NCBI GenBank assembly: GCA_020024155.1
Contig: JAHHUE010000003.1
Span: 5,025-69,024 of the forward strand
Length of the DNA: 64,000 nucleotides
DNA from: Oscillospiraceae bacterium
Lineage (GTDB): Bacteria > Bacillota > Clostridia > Oscillospirales > Ruminococcaceae
Direction of reading: 5' to 3'
Shown here: in pieces, positions 53,123 to 61,307 of the stretch
Numbering within the stretch: the stretch's first letter is position 1
How the letters are laid out: each line of letters begins with the position of its first letter
Position numbers and translations under genes: made by a program
Notes under the pieces: model-generated
What the model was told of the DNA's origin: nothing
Seen by the model: the letters and a program-made list of their open reading frames with translations, nothing else
The model's database searches: none

Positions 53123-54223
53123 ATGAAAAGTTTTAAAGATTTTTTAAAAATTTCTGTAAAGCTTTTGCTTTTTGCACCAATACTTGCATTTATGGTATAT
53201 TGCAACTATCACATTGACCCTTCCGGTTTATTTTTTGGCAAAGGCTTTGAGCGAATAGCCAGTGAATATATGCTCGATGGCAAGTACATTTCTGGTTACG
53301 AAAGACTTGATGGCAGAAAACTTAATGAAGTTTATGCTATGAATGTGCCTTATGCACCACAAGTTCTTATAAATGGCAGTAGCAGAAGTATGACAATAAC
53401 TGCTGATATGATATGTCCAAATAAAACATTTTATAATGCGTCAAATGTTGGTGGCGACAGATATGACTTTTTTACATCATATTATATTTTTGCAAAACAA
53501 GGTAAAGAGCCTGAAACAATAGTTCTTTCCCTTGATTCTTGGTTGTTTAATCCAAGTGAAGAAGCAATTGACCACAGAAGTAATAAGCAATTGTATTATG
53601 ATTTTTTAAATCAAGAGTTGGGTCTTACTGAATATACCTCAGTGCCTGAAAATAAAGAAGTAAAGTATAAAGCTTTATTCTCTCCAAGTTATTTTCAATC
53701 TGCAATAAGGTATTATAAGAGAGATACTTCTCAGGATATTATGCCTGAAATTGTGGAAGGTGATGTGCATAACAGTACATCAACTGTAAAATGTCCTGAC
53801 GGTTCAATTATCTACGATGCTGCTTTTATGAACAGTACCAAAGACCAAATAGATTTTGCTCTTTTTTCTGCAACTTTACCTCATCAGCCTCTCTTAAATA
53901 TGTGTGATTTTACTCAATTAGACCAAGAATTTACAAATCAGCTTGAACTATTTATTGAATATCTACAAGCCAAAGGCATAAATGTAGTGCTGTATCTTCC
54001 TCCTTATCAAGAATTTTTTTACAGTATGCTTGTTGAAAGAAAAGATGAACACCCAGGTTTTTTTGAAGTTGAAGATTATTGTCATCAACTTGCTGAAAAA
54101 TATAATATCCCTATTTATGGGTCTTATGATTCTGCAAATCTTGATTTAGGCTATGATGATTTTCTTGATGCATTTCATATGAGACCAAATTCAATATATA
54201 AGATACTTCCGGTAATTGCATAA
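53123..54223 (+). CDS. SGNH-like exported partner of the MBOAT protein
   Basis: A 366-residue protein with one N-terminal membrane helix (residues 12-27) and a large outer domain. It carries INGSSRS at 83-89, with a candidate nucleophilic serine, and a C-terminal DAFH (349-352) that fits the catalytic Asp-His pair of SGNH hydrolases. I infer that it transfers acetyl groups from the MBOAT protein to the glycan. Similar proteins (AlgX, AlgJ, DltD-like) do this in known systems. It lies 11 bp after the MBOAT gene, and the cluster ends here. Confidence 0.78.
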   Translation: MKSFKDFLKISVKLLLFAPILAFMVYCNYHIDPSGLFFGKGFERIASEYMLDGKYISGYERLDGRKLNEVYAMNVPYAPQVLINGSSRSMTITADMICPNKTFYNASNVGGDRYDFFTSYYIFAKQGKEPETIVLSLDSWLFNPSEEAIDHRSNKQLYYDFLNQELGLTEYTSVPENKEVKYKALFSPSYFQSAIRYYKRDTSQDIMPEIVEGDVHNSTSTVKCPDGSIIYDAAFMNSTKDQIDFALFSATLPHQPLLNMCDFTQLDQEFTNQLELFIEYLQAKGINVVLYLPPYQEFFYSMLVERKDEHPGFFEVEDYCHQLAEKYNIPIYGSYDSANLDLGYDDFLDAFHMRPNSIYKILPVIA

Positions 54224-54282
54224 ACTATTTTTTAGGTATATTATAGTAACAATAAATTAAATTTAATAAAAGAGGTTTTATT

Positions 54283-54609
54283 ATGCCACAGATTATAGTA
54301 AAAGGTATTACAGAAGAACAATGTGCAGAATTAAGCGTTAAATCAGCTCCGGAACTTGCAAAAATTTGCAATTGTCCTAGTGACTGGTTTACATTTGACC
54401 TTGTTCGTTCAAGATTTTTTGATGAAAACGGTAGACTTGCACCATATCCTGTTGTACAGGTATGGTGGTTTGAACGCCCAATGGAAATTCAGGATAAAGT
54501 TGCAAAATTCTTGCACAAACAATTTGAACATATGGGCTTTCATTGTGACCAAATCAGTTTTCATATATTTGAAAACGACCGTTATTACGAAAATGGCGAA
54601 AAATGTTAA
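54283..54609 (+). CDS. DUF1904 protein
   Basis: A 108-residue protein matching DUF1904: PQIIVKGITEEQCAELSVKSAPELA and a tautomerase-like arrangement with VQVWWFERPMEIQDKVAKFLHKQF. The first residue after Met is proline, which in tautomerases acts as a base, but the family function is not established. It stands 59 bp after the glycan cluster and is followed by a strong terminator, so it may be the last gene of that transcript or separate. Confidence 0.82.
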   Translation: MPQIIVKGITEEQCAELSVKSAPELAKICNCPSDWFTFDLVRSRFFDENGRLAPYPVVQVWWFERPMEIQDKVAKFLHKQFEHMGFHCDQISFHIFENDRYYENGEKC

Positions 54610-54616
54610 ATTGCTC

Positions 54617-54651
54617 AAAAGACAGAATTTTTAATAAGTTCTGTCTTTTTT
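54617..54651 (+). terminator. Terminator after the DUF1904 gene
   Basis: AAAAGACAGAA and TTCTGTCTTTT pair over 11 bp, followed by TT. The copy TTGCTCAAAA flanks it on both sides (54611 and 54653). Confidence 0.88.
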
Positions 54652-54703
54652 GTTGCTCAAAAATATAAAAGCAACACTAATATTTTTAAATTTTTATAAT
54701 ATT

Positions 54704-56956
54704 TTATACTGTTATCAATTTGAATACTGCAACTGTTCCATCATCAACACTTTTGCAATTATCAAGTATATAATCAGATATTTCATTTGCTGTATGGTCT
54801 GTTCCCATAAGTTTAAGTTTTGGAATAATTCCGTTGTGCAAATCAATTCCATCAGATAATATAGCAACCATATCGCCATTATTCAATACAAAATCGTGCT
54901 CTGATATTTTTACATCTTTAAGTATTCCAACTGGCAGGCTATCGTTATATATTTCCAAAGTATTACTATCTGTAATAACTAGGCTTGATGCTCCTCCCGC
55001 TTTATATATATTGCTTTTACCGTTGTTTAAATTGACTCTAAGTATATCCAATGATACACAAGATTGCCCTGTGCCTTTTAAGTTAAGTGCAATATTAACT
55101 ATCTCTAAGGCTGTGTTAATCTCTACCTGAGCAGATAAAAGACTTTCCATCATAGTTATTGCAGTTTTGCTTTCTGCTGCTGCAAAAGTGCCTGTTCCCA
55201 TTCCGTCTGCAAGTATTATATATGTATACTCATCTGTATTTATAATTTTACAGCTGTCCCCACAAACAGAGTATCTGCTTGTATTTTTAACTCCAATTTC
55301 TCCAATAAACATTGGTATCTGACAAAATGTATATACAATGTTTTCTTCGTCCTGCTCTCTTGTTGGAATATTAAATTTTGCCCCATAAAGCAATTCTAGT
55401 TTTGTTTTTAATTTATATACTTCTCCTTCTTCAAAATAATCATTTACATTTATTACACACTTATTACTATTCTGATAACATATACAGTAATTTACATTCT
55501 TACCCATATTTTTTAAATAATCATTTATTTCGTGGGTAATTGACATATTTGCAATGCCGTTCTTATTGCTTTGATATGTTATCTCCTTTAAGCTTTGTGC
55601 CATAACAAGAAATTGATTTTGCAATATCTTTTGATTGTGCATTGCTGCTGAGTGTACAAGCTTTTGTGTAGTCATAAGTCTGTCAGTATTTATAAAGCTT
55701 TTTTCTAGTTTATCTATATTGTCACAGATAGAATAAAATCTACTGTCAAATGATGGCTGAATATGCTTTTGCAATGCTTTTGTATAATTTGTAAATTGTT
55801 TTTGAGTGTAGCTATAATTTTCTTGCCAGCAATATGTGCTATTTTTGCACTTTCTACATATCTCATTACTTACTATATTCTCAACTTCTTGTGGAATTTC
55901 ATCTCTTGTCAGCAAGTTTGAAATATCTATGACAGTATGTCCAATAAACCTATAACACCTATTAAGTTTATCAAGTTTATTCATAAGACTTAGGTAATCC
56001 CCTTCTCCCACTGAATCAGAAGTTGATTGTATATTTTGATTATTTTCAATAATTCTACTTTTATCAACAACAATACAAATTGCCAAGCTTATGGCAGTTG
56101 TTGTGAGAAAAACAAAGCTATTAAATTTTATTATAAATGCAAGTGATACACATAAAGATAAAACGCAAAGAACAATATATTTTTTTATATCTTTATATGT
56201 AAAAGCAACTGCTCCTATGTAAATTATAAAAAATCCTGAAAACAGATAAGAAAAGTTATTGCTTTGTGACAATGATAAAAATAAGCATATAGCACTTGTC
56301 ATAGAAATTGTAACATTTCCTTTTTCTTCATATAAAATTGAAGCAGCAAGTAAAAAGCACACAGACGGTATTATTCCGTTTATTTTTATTCCTTCCAGTG
56401 CAACAGCCGTAACAAGCAATACTGACGAAACATCAAATATTTCTGATGGTTCTATACAATAATTATTTTTTTTAAGAATTTTTAATCCATCTTTCATACA
56501 TTGTGGTAAAACAATAAGCGATATTGTTTCCATTATAAACATAAACCAAAATGTACTTTCAAATCCAAATGATAAAAGATATATTTTGCTCACTGCAAAT
56601 GTAAATGACGCAGCATATACCGGCTTTATTTTTCCCCCACTATTCTCAATAATATAGTCAGAAATAACATATATAAATATAAAAGCGATATATGGTATGT
56701 AAAAAGCAGTTTTTATAACTGTGGTTGAAAAATATATAATAGAAATAGCACTGCACAAATACATATTTATTTTTGATTTACACATCTGCAAAAATAAAAG
56801 TGCAATAAAACTTGTGGAGTAATCATTAAATGACGAAAACAATGCAATTGTGCAAAGTAATACTTCTCCTTTGTCCCGTATGTTAATTTTTGATAATATA
56901 TCTGTTTTTTTCTTAGAAACAGAATATATATTTTTAGATAATCCTGTCTTTGTCAT
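54704..56956 (-). CDS. spoIIE: Stage II sporulation protein E
   Basis: A 750-residue phosphatase with the SpoIIE layout: a membrane region with about ten helices (residues 30-290), a middle regulatory region (about 320-520) and a C-terminal PP2C domain (about 530-750). The catalytic site has TYIILADGMGTGTFAAAESKTA with the metal aspartate and ends in NNGDMVAILSDGID and DDGTVAVFKL. SpoIIE dephosphorylates SpoIIAA, releasing sigma F in the forespore, and takes part in polar septation. The divergent membrane region is normal for the family. A promoter that carries a Spo0A box at its -35 lies upstream. Confidence 0.9.
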   Translation of the reverse strand: MTKTGLSKNIYSVSKKKTDILSKINIRDKGEVLLCTIALFSSFNDYSTSFIALLFLQMCKSKINMYLCSAISIIYFSTTVIKTAFYIPYIAFIFIYVISDYIIENSGGKIKPVYAASFTFAVSKIYLLSFGFESTFWFMFIMETISLIVLPQCMKDGLKILKKNNYCIEPSEIFDVSSVLLVTAVALEGIKINGIIPSVCFLLAASILYEEKGNVTISMTSAICLFLSLSQSNNFSYLFSGFFIIYIGAVAFTYKDIKKYIVLCVLSLCVSLAFIIKFNSFVFLTTTAISLAICIVVDKSRIIENNQNIQSTSDSVGEGDYLSLMNKLDKLNRCYRFIGHTVIDISNLLTRDEIPQEVENIVSNEICRKCKNSTYCWQENYSYTQKQFTNYTKALQKHIQPSFDSRFYSICDNIDKLEKSFINTDRLMTTQKLVHSAAMHNQKILQNQFLVMAQSLKEITYQSNKNGIANMSITHEINDYLKNMGKNVNYCICYQNSNKCVINVNDYFEEGEVYKLKTKLELLYGAKFNIPTREQDEENIVYTFCQIPMFIGEIGVKNTSRYSVCGDSCKIINTDEYTYIILADGMGTGTFAAAESKTAITMMESLLSAQVEINTALEIVNIALNLKGTGQSCVSLDILRVNLNNGKSNIYKAGGASSLVITDSNTLEIYNDSLPVGILKDVKISEHDFVLNNGDMVAILSDGIDLHNGIIPKLKLMGTDHTANEISDYILDNCKSVDDGTVAVFKLITV

Positions 56957-56996
56957 AATTGTTAATTTCCTTGCATATAATATTTATTTGTCTGTG

Positions 56997-57045
56997 ATTA
57001 TAAAACCATTGCAAAGAGAAAGCTGTCGAAGAATAATATTCGACA
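56997..57045 (-). promoter_or_regulatory. Candidate Spo0A-controlled promoter of spoIIE
   Basis: On the minus strand the -10 is TATAAT (57002-56997). The -35 position 21 bp upstream reads TCGACA (57029-57024), inside TTCGACA, the complement of the Spo0A box TGTCGAA. A second box in inverted orientation (57039-57045) follows upstream. Bacillus subtilis spoIIE uses the same 21-bp spacing and Spo0A boxes overlapping the -35. Confidence 0.6.
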
Positions 57046-57049
57046 GCTT
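57020..57049 (-). terminator. Hairpin after sdpI (terminator) that contains the Spo0A-box pair
   Basis: AAGCTGTCGAA and TTCGACAGCTT pair over 11 bp with an 8-base loop, 11 bases after the sdpI stop. On the minus strand TTTCTCTTT follows, a moderate T run. The arms include the TGTCGAA boxes noted for spoIIE. Confidence 0.7.
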
Positions 57050-57060
57050 GTATTTTTATT

Positions 57061-57711
57061 TTATTTATTTGTATATTTTTTGTGTGATGAATAAGAATAT
57101 AGTATACTTCCAAATACATCAATAATAATTATAGCAATTATTGCTTTTATGTTGAACTGTGATGGAAGAATAAATGTTAAAATCAACATTATTATACCAG
57201 ATATAACCCATAAAATTCCGGTAAAACGATGTGTATCATTCCAAACATCCTCGTTATTTAAAGTCCATGGTGTTTTTATTCCAAATGTATAATTTTGCTT
57301 GCATTTTGGCAAATAATTACCAATTACTATAAATGTCAATGGCAAAAGTATTGACATTAACAAATTCATATTTACACCAGTTGGTTCAAGTGCTGCTTTC
57401 ATAGAAACTTCTATCATACAAGCAAGCAAAAGAATTATAACCAATTTTATAATACTATATGATGTGCTAAATCTCTTATAATTCTCTTTTTTAGGGTCAA
57501 TTTTTGGTACTATATACATTGAAATATATATGCCCCAGTTTACAATATGTAAAACCCAAAGCATCCATTTTTGTGACCATCCATCAATTTCTCCGGAAAA
57601 ATTCCAGTGTGTAGGAATTATATCCGGCAGCATAGGAAACATCATTATTGTATGTATCAAGCTTAAAAGCAATGCAATAAAAATTGCTATCTCTATCTTA
57701 TTTTTCTTCAT
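57061..57711 (-). CDS. sdpI: SdpI-family immunity-type membrane protein
   Basis: A 216-residue protein with about six helices. It opens with a DUF1648 region (PDIIPTHWNFSGEIDGWSQKW) and ends with the SdpI part (NYTFGIKTPWTLNNEDVWNDTHRFTG). In Bacillus subtilis SdpI protects cells from the SdpC killing toxin and signals to SdpR. The gene overlaps sdpR by 14 bp, the same arrangement. No sdpABC toxin genes are visible here, so it could protect against other cells' toxin or do something else. Confidence 0.88.
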   Translation of the reverse strand: MKKNKIEIAIFIALLLSLIHTIMMFPMLPDIIPTHWNFSGEIDGWSQKWMLWVLHIVNWGIYISMYIVPKIDPKKENYKRFSTSYSIIKLVIILLLACMIEVSMKAALEPTGVNMNLLMSILLPLTFIVIGNYLPKCKQNYTFGIKTPWTLNNEDVWNDTHRFTGILWVISGIIMLILTFILPSQFNIKAIIAIIIIDVFGSILYSYSSHKKYTNK

Positions 57712-57976
57712 CGTCTTTCTCCTTTATAAACCCAGAAATCCATGTAAGTATATCTTCCATAACAGAAGTATTTATCTCATAGTAAATAAATGTTCCTTTT
57801 TTATTATCCTGAACCAAATCTGCTTTTTTGAGTATGTTTAAATGGTGCGACAATGTTGCACCTGTCATTTCAAAATTTTCTCCTATTTCTCCAACAGACA
57901 TTGGGCCTTTCTTCAAAAGTTCTAAAATTTTTCGCCTTGTTGGGTCAGACAAAGCTTTCAATGTACCTTGAAGCAT
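57698..57976 (-). CDS. sdpR: ArsR-family repressor SdpR
   Basis: A 92-residue winged-helix repressor: LKALSDPTRRKILELLKKGP, then MSVGEIGENFEMTGATLSHH (recognition helix) and a wing at KKGTFIYYEIN. It lacks the cysteines used by metal sensors, so it fits the SdpR group. It is first in the sdpR-sdpI operon, with overlapping reading frames. Its own promoter is surrounded by repeated half-sites. Confidence 0.88.
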   Translation of the reverse strand: MLQGTLKALSDPTRRKILELLKKGPMSVGEIGENFEMTGATLSHHLNILKKADLVQDNKKGTFIYYEINTSVMEDILTWISGFIKEKDDEEK

Positions 57977-57992
57977 TTTCTACTCCCCTTTC

Positions 57993-58070
57993 TATTTAGA
58001 AGTTTATCTAAATATAAAATATCATGTATTTAGATAATTGTCAATATATATTTTGATAAATATCTAAATA
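57993..58070 (-). promoter_or_regulatory. Autoregulated sdpRI promoter with operator half-sites
   Basis: Minus-strand promoter TTGACA (58044-58039), 17 bp, TATTTT (58021-58016). An 11-bp perfect inverted repeat, TTATCTAAATA (58004-58014) and TATTTAGATAA (58027-58037), surrounds the -10 and reaches the spacer. Two more related half-sites lie at 57993-58000 and 58061-58070. Confidence 0.7.
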
Positions 58071-58090
58071 TATGATATATAATTTATCGC

Positions 58091-58123
58091 AAAAAAAAAG
58101 ACACCGAAATTGGTGTCTTTTTT
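58091..58123 (-). terminator. Terminator after the CD1247-type gene
   Basis: AAAAAAGACACC and GGTGTCTTTTTT pair over 12 bp with a 6-base loop, just after the stop at 58133. Confidence 0.88.
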
Positions 58124-58132
58124 AACTAATAA

Positions 58133-58648
58133 TTATTCTTCGTCTTCGTTATTTTCTACTTCACAGTCACATGCTTCTATGCCATCAAAGTCAACTTCAA
58201 AGCTTGTACCACAGTTTGGACATGCACAATCTGGGCTGAAAAGCATATCTTCGTCCATGCAAACTACTTCGCCACATTTTGGGCAAGTAATTTCATAGAT
58301 GTCGCCATCATAAACTTCTTCTTCGTGCTCTTCATGGTGATGGTGATGATGTCCACAACCACAACCGCAGTCGTCTTCATAGTCTTCCCAATCTTCGTAT
58401 TCGTCTTCATCTTCGTCTTCGTCGTCTTCTTCCCACAAAGCGTCTTCTACGTCTGTAAGGTCTTCGTCGATAGCATCAAGTTCTTCAAAAACTTGATCCA
58501 TATCGTTTTCAAGCCCACTAACTGACTGTGCCATTTCTTCTACAACATCAATCAAAGAGAGCAAAACTTTGCCTTCTTTTGTGTTAGAATCAATGTTAAG
58601 GCCTTCACACAAGCCTTTGATGTATGCCATTCTTTCTGTAAGAGTCAT
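58133..58648 (-). CDS. CD1247-type protein with acidic linker, six-histidine run and zinc ribbon
   Basis: A 171-residue protein. The N-terminal helical segment LTERMAYIKGLCEGLNIDSNTKEGKVLL is the CD1247 N-terminal domain. A very acidic stretch follows at 70-95 (D and E), then a natural run of six histidines (near 100-105), and a C-terminal zinc ribbon with CPKCG and CPNCG. Similar proteins occur next to efp in Clostridia. The function is unknown. It could bind metal ions, and the histidine run suggests zinc or nickel. The gene follows efp in the same operon (30 bp gap). Confidence 0.82.
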   Translation of the reverse strand: MTLTERMAYIKGLCEGLNIDSNTKEGKVLLSLIDVVEEMAQSVSGLENDMDQVFEELDAIDEDLTDVEDALWEEDDEDEDEDEYEDWEDYEDDCGCGCGHHHHHHEEHEEEVYDGDIYEITCPKCGEVVCMDEDMLFSPDCACPNCGTSFEVDFDGIEACDCEVENNEDEE

Positions 58649-58678
58649 AATAATAATCCTCCCTAAATAAATTACAAA

Positions 58679-59236
58679 TTATGCGCGTTCCATATATTCG
58701 CCTGTTCTTGTGTCGATACGAATCAATTCGCCTTCATCAATGAACAATGGAACTCTAATTTCAGCACCTGTTTCAAGTGTTGCTGGTTTGAGTGTGTTTG
58801 TAGCTGTGTTACCTTTAAAGCCTGGGTCTGTCTGTGTAACTTTAAGAACTACAAAGTTTGGTGGTTCAATACCGAAAATGTTTCCTTTGTAAGAAAGGAT
58901 TTTAACTATTTCGTTTTCTTTAACAAATTTGAAAGCGTCGCTAAGAGCTCTTGCGTTTACAGGGATTTGGTCATATGTTTCCATATCCATAAAGTAGCAA
59001 AGGTCTCCTTCTTCATAGAGGAACTGCATTTCTCTTCTGTCAACAAAAGCAGTTGGGAATTTATCAGTTGGGTTGTAAGTTCTTTCAACAACACTACCTG
59101 TTATAACATTTCTAACTTTTGTTCTAACAAAAGCAGCACCTTTACCTGGTTTAACATGTTGGAATTCAACAATTTGCATAACGTTGCCATCTTGTTCAAA
59201 TGTTACGCCATTGCGAAAATCGCCAGCAGAAATCAT
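58679..59236 (-). CDS. efp: Elongation factor P
   Basis: EF-P (185 residues) helps ribosomes stalled at proline runs. It has three domains. The tip loop is HVKPGKGAAFVRTK with the modifiable Lys32. The C-terminal OB domain ends VDTRTGEYMERA-like. The start is the ATG at 59236, with GGAGG at good spacing. A four-codon longer frame begins at 59248 but overlaps the ribosome binding site. No EF-P modification enzyme is visible. Confidence 0.97.
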   Translation of the reverse strand: MISAGDFRNGVTFEQDGNVMQIVEFQHVKPGKGAAFVRTKVRNVITGSVVERTYNPTDKFPTAFVDRREMQFLYEEGDLCYFMDMETYDQIPVNARALSDAFKFVKENEIVKILSYKGNIFGIEPPNFVVLKVTQTDPGFKGNTATNTLKPATLETGAEIRVPLFIDEGELIRIDTRTGEYMERA

Positions 59237-59303
59237 AAATACCTCCAAAGTTTTTACACTTATAATCTTTTAAATTTAATATATGATATATTATACCCTT
59301 ATA

Positions 59304-59332
59304 ATTTTACCTTATGTTCTATAATTTTTCAA
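59304..59332 (-). promoter_or_regulatory. Promoter of efp
   Basis: On the minus strand TTGAAA (59332-59327), 17 bp, then TAAAAT (59309-59304). It lies between the M24 peptidase gene and efp, so efp can be transcribed separately. Confidence 0.6.
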
Positions 59333-59370
59333 TAGTAAATACAAATAAAATACCAAAAATAAGGGATAAA

Positions 59371-60438
59371 TTATAAAATAATAAGTTCTTTTGGGCTTTT
59401 TGCAACATTGATGTGACCTGTCTTTGTTACATAGATAGTATCTTCAATTCTTACACCAAATTTTTCAGGAAGATATATACCTGGCTCAACAGTCATAACC
59501 ATACCTTCTTTAACAACTTCTTTTACAGTTGCTGCAAAACCTGGTTTTTCGTGAATTTCAATACCAACAGAATGGCCAAGGCTGTGTCCAAATCTACCTT
59601 CATAACCATTTTGATAGATATAATCTCTTGCAACTTTATCAACATCGCAACAAATAACGCCTTCTTTTATCATATCCAAAGCTTTAAGCTGTGCTGTAAG
59701 AACAGTGTCATAAACATGTTTCATTTCGTCAGTAACACTGCCAATTGCAACTGTTCTTGTCATATCTGTACAATATCCACCAAATTTTGAGCCAAAGTCC
59801 ATTGTTACAAAATCGCCTTTTTCGATGATTTTATCACTTGGAACACCATGTGGCAAACTTGAATTTTTACCACTTACAAGAATTGTATTAAATGCAAGTT
59901 CTTCTGCACCTTCTTGTTTCATAAAGTATTCAAGTTCAACAGCCATATCTCTTTCTTTTTTACCAGGGGCAAGAATTTCGCAAATACGCTTAAAGCCTGC
60001 GTCTGTATATTTCTGAGCTGTTTGAATATATTCCAATTCTTTCTTTGTTTTAATTGCACGCAATGCTTCTATTTCTTTTGTTAGTGGAGAATCAAGACAG
60101 ATTTTTACATTATCTAATGCTTTTTGGAATGCATTATATGAACCAAGTGAAAGACTATCTTCCATCCAAACTGTTTTTACATTATGTTTTGTAAGAATTT
60201 CTTTAACCTGTTCATACAATTTTCCCTGCAAAATTACTTCTGCATTTTTTACAGTTCTCTGTGCAAGTTCTATATATCTAAAATCGATGATAAAGTATGC
60301 TTTATCTTTAAGTATAACAAGTGTACCTGCTGATGAACGCATACCTAAAAAATAATATCTGTTTACATCACTTGTAATAATTGCTGCTTCAAATTCATCT
60401 GGCAATGCTTGTACCAATCTTTGAATTCTGTTTTCCAT
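59371..60438 (-). CDS. M24-family aminopeptidase (Xaa-Pro type)
   Basis: A 355-residue metallopeptidase. The creatinase N-terminal domain covers residues 1-120, and the M24 pita-bread domain follows with metal ligands in MDFGSKFGGYCTDMTRT (Asp pair), GHSLGHSVGIEIHE (His), TVEPGIYLPE (Glu) and GVRIEDT (Glu). It removes the first residue before proline in short peptides. It precedes efp, as in many Firmicutes. Names pepP or pepQ are not separable from sequence alone. Confidence 0.92.
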   Translation of the reverse strand: MENRIQRLVQALPDEFEAAIITSDVNRYYFLGMRSSAGTLVILKDKAYFIIDFRYIELAQRTVKNAEVILQGKLYEQVKEILTKHNVKTVWMEDSLSLGSYNAFQKALDNVKICLDSPLTKEIEALRAIKTKKELEYIQTAQKYTDAGFKRICEILAPGKKERDMAVELEYFMKQEGAEELAFNTILVSGKNSSLPHGVPSDKIIEKGDFVTMDFGSKFGGYCTDMTRTVAIGSVTDEMKHVYDTVLTAQLKALDMIKEGVICCDVDKVARDYIYQNGYEGRFGHSLGHSVGIEIHEKPGFAATVKEVVKEGMVMTVEPGIYLPEKFGVRIEDTIYVTKTGHINVAKSPKELIIL

Positions 60439-60452
60439 GGCTTTTACTCCTT

Positions 60453-61307
60453 TTACTTATGTATTAAATTTTTATAATAACTCTTCATTGTAAGAGCGTC
60501 TATACCTTGTGTTCCAGCAGATTCACATATAATTGTTGGAGAAAGATTTTTTCTTGCAATAATCTCCATGAGTGGCTCAAAGTCTGGGCCATATACATTA
60601 TCTTCAAATGTTAAATGCTTTTTCTCTCCACCGTTTGTGTATTCAATTTTTGAAAAATGAGAATGAAAAACTTTTGTACGGTCTACACCGATATTATCTT
60701 CCATTATATTTATTATTTTTTCATATTCCTGTATAGATTTTATCCAACCCAAATCTCTTGCGTTAAGATGTCCAAAATCTATGCATGGTATAATTCTTTC
60801 ATCAACTTTACAAAGTGCCATAACTTCATCCAAAGAGCCAAGCTGATTAACTTTGCCCATTGTTTCCGGACAAACTGTTATATCTCCAAGACTGTTTTCA
60901 TCAAGAGCATTCATAATAAGCCTCATTGTATCAACTGCCTTGCTGAGAGCTTCTTCTCTTGAAATTTTCGCACATGAACCGGAGTGAAATATAACTCTTT
61001 GTCCACCCATTGCTTTAATTGCTTTTGCACTATCCAAAATATAGCCAATGCTGTTAAGTCTTTTTTCTTCCTCTACACTGGACATCGATATAAAGTATGG
61101 TGCGTGTAAAGACAATGCAATATTATATTTTTGAGCCTGTGCTCCAAAAGCAATGGCTGATTCCTCTTTTATTTTAACGCCTCTGCCACATTGATATTCA
61201 AAGGCATCAAGACCTATTTTTGACAAATATTCTGGGACTTGAATTGTCTTTTTATATCCTTGTGCAGAAAAATTATCATCTGTTCCTGCTGGTCCAAATT
61301 TTATCAT
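60453..61307 (-). CDS. TIM-barrel protein, endonuclease IV/xylose-isomerase-like
   Basis: A 284-residue TIM barrel with the metal ligands of endonuclease IV: LHAPYF, IFHSGS, VCPETMG, IDFGHLNARD, FHSHFSKIEY and CESAGTQG. Endonuclease IV cleaves DNA at abasic sites using three zinc ions. The match is good but shorter in some loops, so a sugar epimerase of the same fold cannot be excluded. The ATG touches the yqeG stop with no gap. Confidence 0.8.
   Translation of the reverse strand: MIKFGPAGTDDNFSAQGYKKTIQVPEYLSKIGLDAFEYQCGRGVKIKEESAIAFGAQAQKYNIALSLHAPYFISMSSVEEEKRLNSIGYILDSAKAIKAMGGQRVIFHSGSCAKISREEALSKAVDTMRLIMNALDENSLGDITVCPETMGKVNQLGSLDEVMALCKVDERIIPCIDFGHLNARDLGWIKSIQEYEKIINIMEDNIGVDRTKVFHSHFSKIEYTNGGEKKHLTFEDNVYGPDFEPLMEIIARKNLSPTIICESAGTQGIDALTMKSYYKNLIHK

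Noticed and set aside
54611..54662. Direct repeat TTGCTCAAAA flanking a terminator
   Set aside because: Ten bases, one base pair of the terminator included. No inserted element lies between the copies.
43993..55000. Glycan cluster as a mobile island
   Set aside because: No integrase, transposase, attachment-site repeat or tRNA boundary is visible, and base composition resembles the neighbours.
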